DNA from: Saccharothrix tamanrassetensis
Lineage (GTDB): Bacteria > Actinomycetota > Actinomycetes > Mycobacteriales > Pseudonocardiaceae
Assembly: GCF_014203665.1 (NCBI RefSeq)
Contig: NZ_JACHJN010000007.1
Coordinates: 188,059 to 252,058, forward strand
Reading direction: 5' to 3'
DNA: 64,000 bases
Made by a program: the position numbers and the translations under genes
In this document: positions 17,261 to 26,122 of the stretch, piece by piece
How the letters are laid out: every line of letters starts with the position of its first letter
Position numbering within the stretch: the stretch's first letter is position 1
The notes under the pieces: generated by a model
Told to the model about the DNA's origin: nothing
Database searches by the model: none
What the model saw: only the letters and a program-made list of their open reading frames with translations

Positions 17261-18769
17261 ATGTCCACACCAACGAAGGCGTGCGGTGTCCTCGCGATCG
17301 TCGCCGTGCTGGCGGCATCCGCAGCTCCTGCGGCAGCGGCAGTCCCGTTCTCGCCGGCCCGGCCGGTGGCGCTGCTGGCCGGGCAGGGCGACGGCGATGT
17401 CAACCAGACCAGGTCGCGGTTCGGCGTGCACGCGACCGACCTCGGCATCATGTGGCGCGACAGCCGGGGTCGCACCGCGGTGGTGTTCGGCGACACCTAC
17501 GGCGAGGGCTGGGGCGGCCACGGCGCCGGACCGGAGACCGCCGACTGGCGGTTCAACGTGCTGGGCCACTCGGCCGACACCATTCTGGCCGACGGCCTTC
17601 GGATCGACTCGATGGTGGAGGACCGACCGGGCCACGCCGCCGAGATCCTGCACCGCGATCCGGCGGTGTCGGAGGTGACGGTGATCCCGACGGCGGCGGT
17701 CGCCGTCGGGTCTCGCGACTACATCCACTACATGTCCATTCGCGGCTGGGAGCCGTGGACCACCAACTACTCCGGCGTGGCCTACTCCGACGACGGCGGG
17801 CGCACGTGGGTGAAGCCGGCGGAGAGCAGGTGGCTCAACCAGGGTGGCAGCGCGCGGTTCCAGATGGGCGCGTTCGTGCGCAACGGCGGCTTCGTGTACC
17901 TGTTCGGCACGCCGAACGGCCGCTTCGGCAACGCCCACGTCGCCCGTGTCGCGGAACCCCATGTGCTCGATCCTGCCGCCTACGAGTACTGGACCGCGTC
18001 CGGCTGGCGGCGTGACGTGGACGCGTCGGTCCCGGTGTTCGGCACCCAGGTAGGCGAGCTGTCCGTGCTGTACCACAACGGTCTGCGCCGCTGGGTGTCG
18101 TTGGCCCTGGACGAGAGCCGCGCCGCGATCGTGCTGCGCACCGCCCCCGCGCCCAACGGCCCGTGGAGCGGCGGCCGGGTGGTGGCGCACGGAGTCGACT
18201 ACCCCGCCCTGTACGGCGGCTTCGTGCACCCGGCGAGCGCGGACGGCCCGGACTTGTACTTCTCGATGTCGCAGTGGGGTCCGTACCACTCGAAGTTCAT
18301 GCGGCTGCGGCTGTCCGACGTCCCGACGGGGTCGAACCTGCTGTCCGACGGCGGTTTCGAGGACCGCCCGGCAGGGGTGGGACCGGGTCCGTGGCGGATC
18401 GACGGGCGCGGCGGCATCGACCAGGGCCTCGGCCTGGCCCACTCGGGGCGCAACAACGGCTGGGTCCGGCACGACAGCGGCTGGAACGCCCTGAGCCAAG
18501 GGGTCGTCGTGCGACCCGGGCAGCGGTACCGGCTCACCGGCTGGGTGCGTTCGTCCGCGAGTGGCACCGACGGCTACTTCGGCGTGCGGCGTCCCGGTGG
18601 CGGCGTGGTGGCCGAGCAGCGGTTCGGGCACTTCCCGGACTACCGGCAGCTGACCGTGGAGTTCACCGCCGACACGACCGAGGTGGAGGTCTTCGGGGGC
18701 ACGTGGGGGCGGGGTGTCGACACGTGGGCCCAGCTCGACGACGTGCTGCTGGAACCGGTCACCGGTTGA
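17261..18769 (+). CDS. secreted DUF4185 protein with C-terminal carbohydrate-binding-like domain
   Basis: 502 residues from the ATG at 17261. A Sec signal peptide (hydrophobic core to about residue 28) precedes a DUF4185 domain (about 30-340) with repeated blade-like motifs: GDTYGEGWGG, IHYMSIRGWEPWTTNYSGVAYSDDGGRTW, QMGAFVRNGGFVYLFGTPNGR, LYGGFVHPA and LYFSMSQWGPY. The last 140 residues (NLLSDGGFEDRPAG onward) form a jelly-roll domain like CBM4/9 or galactose-binding modules. DUF4185 proteins of actinomycetes and mycobacteria include enzymes acting on cell-wall arabinan, so a glycan-active exoenzyme is plausible. Confidence 0.75.
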   Translation: MSTPTKACGVLAIVAVLAASAAPAAAAVPFSPARPVALLAGQGDGDVNQTRSRFGVHATDLGIMWRDSRGRTAVVFGDTYGEGWGGHGAGPETADWRFNVLGHSADTILADGLRIDSMVEDRPGHAAEILHRDPAVSEVTVIPTAAVAVGSRDYIHYMSIRGWEPWTTNYSGVAYSDDGGRTWVKPAESRWLNQGGSARFQMGAFVRNGGFVYLFGTPNGRFGNAHVARVAEPHVLDPAAYEYWTASGWRRDVDASVPVFGTQVGELSVLYHNGLRRWVSLALDESRAAIVLRTAPAPNGPWSGGRVVAHGVDYPALYGGFVHPASADGPDLYFSMSQWGPYHSKFMRLRLSDVPTGSNLLSDGGFEDRPAGVGPGPWRIDGRGGIDQGLGLAHSGRNNGWVRHDSGWNALSQGVVVRPGQRYRLTGWVRSSASGTDGYFGVRRPGGGVVAEQRFGHFPDYRQLTVEFTADTTEVEVFGGTWGRGVDTWAQLDDVLLEPVTG

Positions 18770-18885
18770 ACGAACCCGTACGGGGTGACCGACCAGAGCG
18801 TCGACCCGTGTGACTCAGGTCATAAGGCGCCATGAGCCGTCCGCCGTGTCTCCGGTGTGACAGCTGAGGCGAACTGGAGGTCACC

Positions 18886-19296
18886 ATGACCGCTCTGGAC
18901 ATCCGTGCCACGAGACCGGCGTCGGTGCTGGCAGCCACCGTCGGGATCGGGGTGCACGCGTTCAACCACGTCACCGTGGTGGTGCAGGACGTGTGGCGGC
19001 TGATCGCGACGCCCGAGGCGGCGGGCTTCAACCCCGGCACCGTCTACCACCCGATCAGCGCCGTGCTGTACGTGTGGCTGGCGACCACCGTCCACTCCGG
19101 ACGGAACGCCGGGCGGATCGCCATCACCGTCCTGCTGGCCTTCCAGGCCGTGGGCCGGTACTTCGTGTTCGTGTCGTACCCGGAGGTGGAGGTCAGGGCC
19201 GATCTGGTGACCGGCTGGGCGTTGTCGGCGGTCGTGCTGTTCCTGCTGTGGTTCCCGGTGGAGTCCCGCCGGCACTTCGCCGCGCCGGCCGCATGA
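18886..19296 (+). CDS. small integral membrane protein
   Basis: 136 residues preceded by GGAGG 5 nt before the ATG. Four hydrophobic segments can be drawn (about residues 13-32, 51-69, 77-95 and 100-121). I do not recognise the family. The stop overlaps the start of the sigma factor gene (ATGA), which makes it the first gene of a three-gene operon with the sigma factor and its putative membrane partner. A role in sensing or in the regulated response is possible. Confidence 0.7.
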   Translation: MTALDIRATRPASVLAATVGIGVHAFNHVTVVVQDVWRLIATPEAAGFNPGTVYHPISAVLYVWLATTVHSGRNAGRIAITVLLAFQAVGRYFVFVSYPEVEVRADLVTGWALSAVVLFLLWFPVESRRHFAAPAA

Positions 19297-19823
19297 CGGC
19301 GGACGCGCTCGGCCGGGCCGTGGTGGGTGTCACCGAGGAGGAGGTGTTCACCGCGTACGTCGGTGAACACCTCCCCCGGCTGCGCCGACTGGCCTACCTG
19401 ATGTGCGGCGACGAGCACCGCGCCGACGACGTGGTGCAGATCGCCATCACCCGGCTGTTCACCCACTGGCGCAAAGCCCGTGCGGCGCGGGACCTGGACG
19501 CGTACGTGCGGACGATCGTGGTCCGCACGTTCCTCAACGAGCACCGCCGCCGCTGGAGCCTGGTCCGCCTGGTGGGCCGCCCCGCCGAGTTGCCGCGCGA
19601 GCCGAGCGCGCCGCCGCCGGACGTGGAGACCCGTGAGGTGGTGTGGTCCGCGCTGCGCCGGCTGCCGCCGCCGGCGCGGGCGGTGCTGGTCCTGCGGTTC
19701 GTGGCCGACCTCCCGGTGGCCGAGGTGGCGACCACGCTGGGCTGCTCGGAGAGCAGCGTGAAGAACCGGACCGCGCAGGGGCTGCTGGCCTTGCGACGAC
19801 TGTTGGGAGGCGCAGGACGATGA
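19293..19823 (+). CDS. ECF RNA polymerase sigma factor, SigE-like group
   Basis: 176 residues with sigma region 2 (FTAYVGEHLPRLRRLAYLMCGDEHRADDVVQIAITRLFTHWRKA, including the aspartate-rich core-binding segment) and region 4 (LPPPARAVLVLRFVADLPVAEVATTLGCSESSVKNRTAQGLLALRRLL). Its ATG overlaps the stop of the membrane protein gene and its own stop overlaps the next ATG, so the three genes are translationally coupled. The downstream product with one transmembrane helix is the natural candidate for its regulator. Confidence 0.92.
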   Translation: MTADALGRAVVGVTEEEVFTAYVGEHLPRLRRLAYLMCGDEHRADDVVQIAITRLFTHWRKARAARDLDAYVRTIVVRTFLNEHRRRWSLVRLVGRPAELPREPSAPPPDVETREVVWSALRRLPPPARAVLVLRFVADLPVAEVATTLGCSESSVKNRTAQGLLALRRLLGGAGR

Positions 19824-20812
19824 ACGACTCCGAACTGCTGGAACCGCTGCGCGGCGTGGAACCCGGTGCGGGCGGCGGCGTGGATGTCGCACGGGCCATC
19901 CGGGACGGCAGACGCCGACGGCGCAACGGAAGGGCGCTGAGCTTGGTCGCGGCCGTCGCGATGGTGTTCGGCGCGGCCGTCGTCGGTCCCGCCGTGCTGC
20001 GGGGCCTGAGTCCCGGACCGGCGGCGTCCGCGGCGTTCGACCCGTTGCGCGTGGTGGCCCAGGTCGGCTCTGCCGGCGGCTTCACGCCGGTCGAGTACCG
20101 GACCGGCCGCCACAGGCAGGAGGTGGTGCTGGGCCTCGAGGACGACCGGGCGGCCGGGGAGCGCGGGATCGTGCTGATCCACGCGGCGGGCTGGTTCCCC
20201 GGCCAGGACGGGCCGGAGTGGCGGCCGGACGGGGACCGCGCGCCGGACGTCGGCGGCCGGGCCGCCTGGTGGCGCGGCGACTCCGAACTGGTGTGGGAGT
20301 GGGCCGAACACTCCTGGGCGGTGGTCCGGGTCGCCGGGGGGTTCCCCGACCTTCGCGACCGCGCCCACCGGGTCGCACAGAGCGTGGACACCAGCCGGTC
20401 CCTGCCGGTCACCGTGCCGCTGACCGTCGAGGCGGCCGCGGTGACGCCACCGATGCGGCTCGCCGGGGTGCACGTCCCGCTCCGCCAGGGGAACGTGATC
20501 GGCTCGCTGGTGTTCGCCGACGACGATGCGGCCGAGGCCGCATCGCTGGTGGTGAGCCTGCACACCGACGGCGTCCCCGGCCGGGACGTCCCGGCGGACC
20601 GGCAGGTGGCCGGACGACCCGCCACGGCGTCCGTCGACGTCCTCGCGGTCGCGGCGCCGACCGGGGAGTACGCCATCCGCGTCACGGCCGTGCACGGTGA
20701 ACTCTCGGTGTTCGGCGCGTCGAGGGGTCTGGTGGCGCTCGCCGAGGCCACCACGCCGGTGTCCGACCCGAAGGACCGGCGCACCTGGGTGGCCGACCCG
20801 CTGACCCGCTGA
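19820..20812 (+). CDS. single-pass membrane protein, putative partner of the ECF sigma factor
   Basis: 330 residues. A short N-terminal cytoplasmic part with a basic run (RDGRRRRRNGR, residues 29-39) is followed by one transmembrane helix (about 41-62) and a 265-residue extracytoplasmic domain without recognised motifs. The topology and the ATGA overlap with the sigma gene fit an anti-sigma factor, but the cytoplasmic part lacks a zinc-binding HxxxCxxC motif, so the role is inferred from context only. A perfect 15-bp hairpin follows the stop. Confidence 0.65.
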   Translation: MNDSELLEPLRGVEPGAGGGVDVARAIRDGRRRRRNGRALSLVAAVAMVFGAAVVGPAVLRGLSPGPAASAAFDPLRVVAQVGSAGGFTPVEYRTGRHRQEVVLGLEDDRAAGERGIVLIHAAGWFPGQDGPEWRPDGDRAPDVGGRAAWWRGDSELVWEWAEHSWAVVRVAGGFPDLRDRAHRVAQSVDTSRSLPVTVPLTVEAAAVTPPMRLAGVHVPLRQGNVIGSLVFADDDAAEAASLVVSLHTDGVPGRDVPADRQVAGRPATASVDVLAVAAPTGEYAIRVTAVHGELSVFGASRGLVALAEATTPVSDPKDRRTWVADPLTR

Positions 20813-20813
20813 C

Positions 20814-20848
20814 CCGGCGTGGTCGGGGCGCTCCCCCGACCACGCCGG
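20814..20848. terminator. perfect 15-bp hairpin between convergent genes
   Basis: CCGGCGTGGTCGGGG (20814-20828) pairs perfectly with CCCCGACCACGCCGG (20834-20848) around the loop CGCTC. It sits in the 41-bp gap between the sigma operon and the convergent BNR gene and should stop transcription from both sides. Confidence 0.85.
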
Positions 20849-20853
20849 ACCGG

Positions 20854-23763
20854 CTACAGCGTCAGCGTCCAGGTGTCGACGAGGCCGACGTCCTGCGCCG
20901 CCGCGTCCTGCACGCGCAGCGTCCACGTGCCGGACCTCGCCTCACCGGTCAGGTTGACCGGGTAGGTGGTGTCGATGTTGTCGGTGCCGCCACCGGACCG
21001 GTTGTGCAGCACGTACGCGCTGCCGTCCGGCGCGACGAGGCTGACCACCAGGTCACCGATGTAGGTGTGCTTGATGTGCACCTCGACGGTCGAGTTCGGT
21101 GACGCCGCTCCCACGCAGGTCAACGGGATCGTCGACGTCGCGACGGCGTTGTCGTTGATCGCCACGTCGTTCGGGTTGCTGCCCGTGCACGTCCCGCCGA
21201 CCGGGTTGACGGTCAGCGTCAACGTCGAGCTGCGGGTCGCGGAAGGCGCCGTCCCCGTCACCGTGACCGGATACGTGCCCGCCGGGGTGGTGTTCGACGT
21301 GGCGATCGTGACCTGTGCCGACCCACCGGCCGTGACGGAGGCGGGGCTGAACGTCGCCGTCGCACCCGCGGGCAGGCCGCTCGCCGACAGGGCGACGCCT
21401 TCCGCCGTGCCCGAGACGACCGACGTGGTGACGGTGGCCGGGGTGGAGCCGCCGGGGTCGACCGCGCCGGAAGACGGCGACACCGCCATCGCGAAGTCGT
21501 TGTTCGGCGCCGTGGACGGCCTGAGCTGGTAGATGCCCAGGCCGTAGGTCGCGGCGGTGAGCACCGTCTGTCCACTTGAGACCGAAGTGGCGATGTCCGT
21601 GACCGGGACCACCGGCAGGTCCGTACCCAGCGGCGACCAGTTCGCACCCGCGTTGGTCGACCCGAACGCGCCGACATCGCTGCCCACGTACAGGATCGAG
21701 CGGTTCTGCGGGTCCAGCGCGATTTCGTTCACCGGGGCGTCCGGAAGGTTGCCGGAGATGTCCTGCCAGGTGCTGCCGCCGTTCGTCGTGCGGAACACGT
21801 GCGCGAGGCTGGAACCGTTGCGGTATCCCGAAACCGTCGCGTACGCGAGGTTCGCGTCGGTCGGGTCGACGGTCACCCTGGTGATGAACCGGGTGGGCAG
21901 GCCGGTGGTGATCTCCTGCCACGACGTGCCGGTGTTGCGGGTGACCCACATCCGGCCGTCCTCGGTGCCCGCGTAGATCACCCGGCTGTCGCTCTTGGCC
22001 ACCCCGACCGCGCTGATCGTGGCCCACGTGCCGTGCGTCAGGTCGCCGCTGATCGCGGTGAACGACGCGGCCGAGTCGGTGGACCGGTTGAGCCGGTTGC
22101 CGCCGTAGTACACGATCGCCGGGTTGTTGGGGTCGAGCACGACCGGCGTCAGCCAGCCGCGCCGCTCCGAGGTCGTCGCGCCGAACGCGGACACCGTGTT
22201 GCCGCCGTTGGTCGACCGCACGCACGCCCCGTTCTGGGCGCACGCGTAGACCTTCTGGTGGTTCGTCGGGTCGATCAGGTTCGCCAGCCCGTCGCCGCCG
22301 TAGATCTCGCCCCAGCCGGCCCACGACCGCACCGACCCGTTGTCCTGCAAGCCGCCGCTGATCCGCGTCGGGTCCTGCTGCGACACGGCCACCGTGTAGA
22401 ACTGCATGTTGAACAGGTTGCGCGACTTGGTCCACGTGCCGTTCAGCGAGCCGTTCTGGGTGGAGCGGTAGACACCGCCGTCGTTGCCGATGAAGACCCG
22501 CCCGGCCACCCTCGGGTCGACCGCGACGGCGTGCTGGTCGACGTGGAACGACGAGCCGTTGCTGATCCAGCTGCCGCCGGCGTCGGTCGACTCCAGCATC
22601 GGCACGCCCGGCACCCAGATGTGCCGGGCCGCCGCCGGGTCGACGAAGATCCGGCCGAACCACCAGCCGAACGTCGACTGAGAGCTGGACAGCGCACTGG
22701 TGTTGGTGATCTTCGTCCAGGTGTCGCCGCGGTTGGTGGAGGTCCAGAAGCCGGCGAAGTTGCCCGGCGTGTCGGCCGCGATCGCGTAGAGCCGGGCCGG
22801 GTCGCTCTTCGACACCGCGACACCCATCCGGCCGTTGTTCGGGCCGGCCGCGGGCAGGCCGCCGGCCAGCCGGGTCCAGGTGGCGCCGCCGTCGGTCGAG
22901 CGGTGGACGCCGGTGCCGACACCGCCGTACGCCCGACCCGCCGGGGTGCGGGTGTGGTCCCACAGCGCGGCGTAGACGTGCGTCGGCTCGGCGGGGCTGA
23001 TCGAGACGTCGATGCCGCCCGTGGTGGCGTTCGCACCCGCCAGCGCCTGCCGCCAGGTGACGCCGCCGTCGGTGGTCGCGTAGATGCCGCGCGTCCCGCC
23101 GGGCTGGTAGAGCTTGCCCGCCGCGGCGACGAAGATCCGGTCCGGGTTCGTCGGGTCGATCGAGATGCGGCCGATCCGGTCGGTGTCGGCCAACCCGAGG
23201 TGCTGCCACGTCGCGCCCGCGTCGGTCGAGCGGTAGACCCCGTTGCCGGGGAACGAGTAGCTGGCCGAGCCCGGCGCGCCCTCCCCGGTGCCGACGTAGA
23301 TGGTCCCGTTGCCGCTCACCGCCACCGCGCCGGTCGACTGCGGCATGTCGCGCTGCCAGGCGTAGCCGAACGTGGTGCCGCCGTCGGTGCTCTTCCACAG
23401 CCCACCGGACGCGGCGCCGACGTAGACCGTGTCGGGCCGGGTCGGGTCGACCGCGACGTCGGAGATCCGGCCGCCCAGCGAGGGCCCGATCGACTGCCAC
23501 GCCGCCTGCGCGGTGAGGCCGCGCGAGTGCCCGTCCCGCAACGAGTTCGCCTGTCTGCGGGCCTTCGCGAGGTTCGCGCCCACGTCGGAGCCGGGCTGGA
23601 TCCGCTGGCGCGCGAACCACTCGTCGCTGCCGGCCGGGCCGAGCGGGTTGTCGTTCTCCACGGCCAGGGTGCCGACGACGGTGTCGGCCACGCCGGGCAC
23701 CGCCGCCGTCGGCAGGACCAGCAGGGCGGCACCCATCAGGGCCAGCGCGGATCGACGTCGCAT
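20854..23763 (-). CDS. large secreted BNR/sialidase-like propeller protein with C-terminal P-domain
   Basis: 969 residues from the ATG at 23763, which has AAAGGA at ideal spacing. A signal peptide (to about residue 26) and a short pro-like helix (SDEWFARQRIQPGSDVGANLAKARRQ) precede a long beta-propeller region with many BNR-type blades such as GLWKSTDGGTTF, GVYRSTDAGATW, GIYATTDGGVTW and VFRTTNGGSTW. An Ig-like domain follows, then a P/homo-B domain (SNPNDVAINDNAVATSTIPL...GDLVVSLVAPDGSAYVL...WTLRVQDAA). P-domains normally sit beside proprotein convertases; no protease is fused here. Probably an extracellular glycan- or protein-binding exoprotein. Confidence 0.8.
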   Translation of the reverse strand: MRRRSALALMGAALLVLPTAAVPGVADTVVGTLAVENDNPLGPAGSDEWFARQRIQPGSDVGANLAKARRQANSLRDGHSRGLTAQAAWQSIGPSLGGRISDVAVDPTRPDTVYVGAASGGLWKSTDGGTTFGYAWQRDMPQSTGAVAVSGNGTIYVGTGEGAPGSASYSFPGNGVYRSTDAGATWQHLGLADTDRIGRISIDPTNPDRIFVAAAGKLYQPGGTRGIYATTDGGVTWRQALAGANATTGGIDVSISPAEPTHVYAALWDHTRTPAGRAYGGVGTGVHRSTDGGATWTRLAGGLPAAGPNNGRMGVAVSKSDPARLYAIAADTPGNFAGFWTSTNRGDTWTKITNTSALSSSQSTFGWWFGRIFVDPAAARHIWVPGVPMLESTDAGGSWISNGSSFHVDQHAVAVDPRVAGRVFIGNDGGVYRSTQNGSLNGTWTKSRNLFNMQFYTVAVSQQDPTRISGGLQDNGSVRSWAGWGEIYGGDGLANLIDPTNHQKVYACAQNGACVRSTNGGNTVSAFGATTSERRGWLTPVVLDPNNPAIVYYGGNRLNRSTDSAASFTAISGDLTHGTWATISAVGVAKSDSRVIYAGTEDGRMWVTRNTGTSWQEITTGLPTRFITRVTVDPTDANLAYATVSGYRNGSSLAHVFRTTNGGSTWQDISGNLPDAPVNEIALDPQNRSILYVGSDVGAFGSTNAGANWSPLGTDLPVVPVTDIATSVSSGQTVLTAATYGLGIYQLRPSTAPNNDFAMAVSPSSGAVDPGGSTPATVTTSVVSGTAEGVALSASGLPAGATATFSPASVTAGGSAQVTIATSNTTPAGTYPVTVTGTAPSATRSSTLTLTVNPVGGTCTGSNPNDVAINDNAVATSTIPLTCVGAASPNSTVEVHIKHTYIGDLVVSLVAPDGSAYVLHNRSGGGTDNIDTTYPVNLTGEARSGTWTLRVQDAAAQDVGLVDTWTLTL

Positions 23764-23935
23764 GGCGGTCCTTTCGGCAGCGGGGTGGAACCGGTGGGAC
23801 GCGCCCGACATGCTCCCGCTGATCCGGCTTGTCCGGTAGGGCCGAATTGCGGGGTGTTCCGCGGTTCGTCCGAGCCTTGTCGGCGTTCCGCCCGCTGTGG
23901 CACTGTGACCCGCTGTCGCGGCCGCGCTGTCCTGG

Positions 23936-24002
23936 CCGGTCGGTGTCGGGGACCGGTTGGTGTCGGGGACCGGTTGGTGTCGGGGTCGGTTGTGCCGGGG
24001 AG
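23936..24002. repeat. nearly four tandem copies of a 17-bp unit upstream of the ABC operon
   Basis: Units CCGGTTGGTGTCGGGGA begin at 23936, 23953, 23970 and 23987, with small variants at the ends. They lie between the divergent BNR and ABC-permease genes and end about 13 bp before the permease ATG, so they occupy its 5' untranslated or promoter region. Confidence 0.85.
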
Positions 24003-24014
24003 GCTGGTGCGCGG

Positions 24015-24809
24015 ATGTGGCGGCGATGGGGTGCGGTGGCGGTCGTCGCCGTGTTCCTGCCGCCGCTGGTCCTGCTGGTCTCCGGTTCCCTGCACCGACC
24101 CGGCCTGCCGCCGCCCACCACCCCGGACCTGCTGCCCGACCCCGTCACCGCCGAGGGCTACCGGCTCGCGGCGGAGCTGGGCGGGCTGACCCGGGCGACG
24201 CTGAACTCCCTGCTGGTGTGCGCGATCGCGGTGCCGTCGAGCGTGCTGGTCGCGTCCATGGCGGGCTTCGCGATGGCCCGGCTGCCGCGCCGGGTCGCCG
24301 GTGCCGTGGCCGCGCTGTCGATGGTGGCGCTGATGGTCCCGGCCGTCGCGCTGCTCGTGCCCAAGTTCGCGATGTTCCGCCTGATGGGCCTGACCGACAC
24401 GCTCGCGCCGCTCGTCGCGCCCGCGTTGATCGCCACCTCGCCGCTGTTCCCGCTGGTGTACTACCTGGCGTTCCGGGCCGTGCCCCGGGAGCTGTACGAG
24501 GCGTGCGCGATGGAGGACCTGACGCCGCTGCGCACGTGGTGGCGGGTCGGGATGCCGCTCGTGCGCCCGGTGACCGCCGGGGTGGGCGCGTTGACCTTCG
24601 TGCTGACGTGGTCGAACTTCCTGGACCCGCTGGTGTTCCTGTACGACCGGGAGCTGTTCACGCTGCCGCTGGCGCTGCGGTCGCTGGCGACCCTGGACGC
24701 GGCGGACTTCCCGGTGTTCCTGGCGGGCGCGGTCCTGGCGACCGCGCCCGCTCTCGTCGTGTTCGTGGTCGCGCACCGGGATGTGCGGCAGTGGAGGGGA
24801 GTCCGGTGA
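24015..24809 (+). CDS. carbohydrate ABC transporter permease, MalG type
   Basis: 264 residues with six hydrophobic segments. The cytoplasmic EAA loop reads YEACAMEDLTPLRTWWRVGMPLVRP, the motif that contacts the ATPase, and a TWSNFLDPLVFL segment is typical of MalG-type subunits. The ATG at 24015 follows GGGGAGG at rather long spacing. The gene comes first in a four-gene importer operon (MalG-like permease, binding lipoprotein, ATPase, MalF-like permease), an unusual order. It overlaps the binding-protein gene by 1 nt. Confidence 0.88.
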   Translation: MWRRWGAVAVVAVFLPPLVLLVSGSLHRPGLPPPTTPDLLPDPVTAEGYRLAAELGGLTRATLNSLLVCAIAVPSSVLVASMAGFAMARLPRRVAGAVAALSMVALMVPAVALLVPKFAMFRLMGLTDTLAPLVAPALIATSPLFPLVYYLAFRAVPRELYEACAMEDLTPLRTWWRVGMPLVRPVTAGVGALTFVLTWSNFLDPLVFLYDRELFTLPLALRSLATLDAADFPVFLAGAVLATAPALVVFVVAHRDVRQWRGVR

Positions 24810-26122
24810 TGAGGGCACGTGCGTTGATCGCGGCGGCCGTGCTCGCGGCGGCGGGGTGCGGCGGCACGCCACCCGAGCGGGCCGTGAGCCTGCTGGTGTT
24901 CGGCGACCCGCACGAGTTGGCCGCGTACCGGTCCCTGGAGGCCGCCTACGAGCGGGCCGACCCGGGCACGGACGTGCGGCTCGTCGAGGCCGGTGACCGC
25001 AAGGACCTCATCACGCGGTTGTCGACGTCCATCGCCGGCGGGAAGCCGCCGGACCTGTTCCTGATGAACTACCGGTTCTACGGCCAGTTCGCGGCGCGGG
25101 ACGCCATCGACCCCGCCGGTCCGCTGCTGGCCTCGTCCCGGCAGCTCCGCGAGCAGGACTTCTACCCGCAGGCGATGGCGGCGTTCCAGTTCGGCGGCAA
25201 GCAGCTGTGCATGCCGCAGAACATCTCCAGCCTCGTCGTCTACTACAACCGCGACCTGTTCCGGAAGTACCGGGTCGCCGAGCCGGGAGCCGGGTGGACG
25301 TGGGACGACATGGTGGCCACCGCGACCGCGCTGACCCGTGACGCGAACGGCGACGTGGTGAAGGGTGTCGACTTCGACCAGCCGGGAGCGGCGCCCACGG
25401 GCCCGCCGCCGGTGGAGTACGGGCTGGCCGTGTCGCCGGAGTTGGTCCGGTTGGCCCCGTTCGTGTGGTCCAACGAGGGCAAGGTGTTCGACGACGCGAC
25501 CGAGCCGTCGCGGATCGCGTTGGACGGCCCGGCGCTGGAGGCGTTGCAGAACTTCATCGACCTGCGCGGGCGGCACGGGGTCGTGCCCACCGACCAGGAG
25601 GCCGAGAGCCAGGACGACGAAGCGCGGTTCGCCGCCGGCACGCTGGGAATGCTCATGTCGTCCCGGCGTTCCACCACGACGTTCCGCGCGATCGACGGGT
25701 TCGACTGGGACGTCGCTCCCCTGCCGGTCTACCGCACGCCCGCGACCGTGCTGCACAGCGACGCCTACTGCATCCCGCGCGGCGCACCGAACAAGACCGG
25801 CGCGTGGCGGTTCGTGGAGTTCGCGCTGGGCAAGGGCGGAGCGGAGATCATGGCCGCCACCGGCCGCACCGTGCCGTCGAACAAGGCCGTCGCCGAGTCG
25901 CCCTCGTTCCTGGACCCGAACGCGAAACCGCGCAACGCCAAGGTGTTCCTGGACTCGATCCCGACCATCAGGGCCGCACCGACCCTCTCGACGTGGCCGG
26001 AGATCGAGGACGTGGCCAACGACATCCTGGAGAACGCCCTCTACTACAACCAACCCCCGGCGGAGGTAGCACGCCGACTGGACGAGCAGACCGCTCCGCT
26101 GTTCGCCCGGGCCCGACCATGA
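24809..26122 (+). CDS. extracellular solute-binding lipoprotein of sugar ABC importer
   Basis: 437 residues with a lipoprotein signal ending AAAGC (Cys16). It follows the family 1 sugar-binding pattern: VSLLVFGDPHELAAYRSLEAAYE at the first strand, KPPDLFLMNYRFYGQFAARDAI, GGKQLCMPQNISSLVVYYNRDLFRKY, then a C-terminal lobe with AGTLGMLMSSRRSTTTF and ATGRTVPSNKAVAESPSF. It would deliver a sugar or oligosaccharide to the two permeases. GGAGGGGAG lies upstream of the ATG, and a GTG one codon earlier is an alternative. The stop overlaps the ATPase start by 4 nt. Confidence 0.9.
   Translation: MRARALIAAAVLAAAGCGGTPPERAVSLLVFGDPHELAAYRSLEAAYERADPGTDVRLVEAGDRKDLITRLSTSIAGGKPPDLFLMNYRFYGQFAARDAIDPAGPLLASSRQLREQDFYPQAMAAFQFGGKQLCMPQNISSLVVYYNRDLFRKYRVAEPGAGWTWDDMVATATALTRDANGDVVKGVDFDQPGAAPTGPPPVEYGLAVSPELVRLAPFVWSNEGKVFDDATEPSRIALDGPALEALQNFIDLRGRHGVVPTDQEAESQDDEARFAAGTLGMLMSSRRSTTTFRAIDGFDWDVAPLPVYRTPATVLHSDAYCIPRGAPNKTGAWRFVEFALGKGGAEIMAATGRTVPSNKAVAESPSFLDPNAKPRNAKVFLDSIPTIRAAPTLSTWPEIEDVANDILENALYYNQPPAEVARRLDEQTAPLFARARP

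Noticed and set aside
21053..24148. 1031-codon minus-strand ORF overlapping the BNR protein
   Set aside because: It lies in another frame of the same strand, is dominated by Arg/Gly/His and has no motifs, whereas the BNR frame has a signal peptide and repeated blades.
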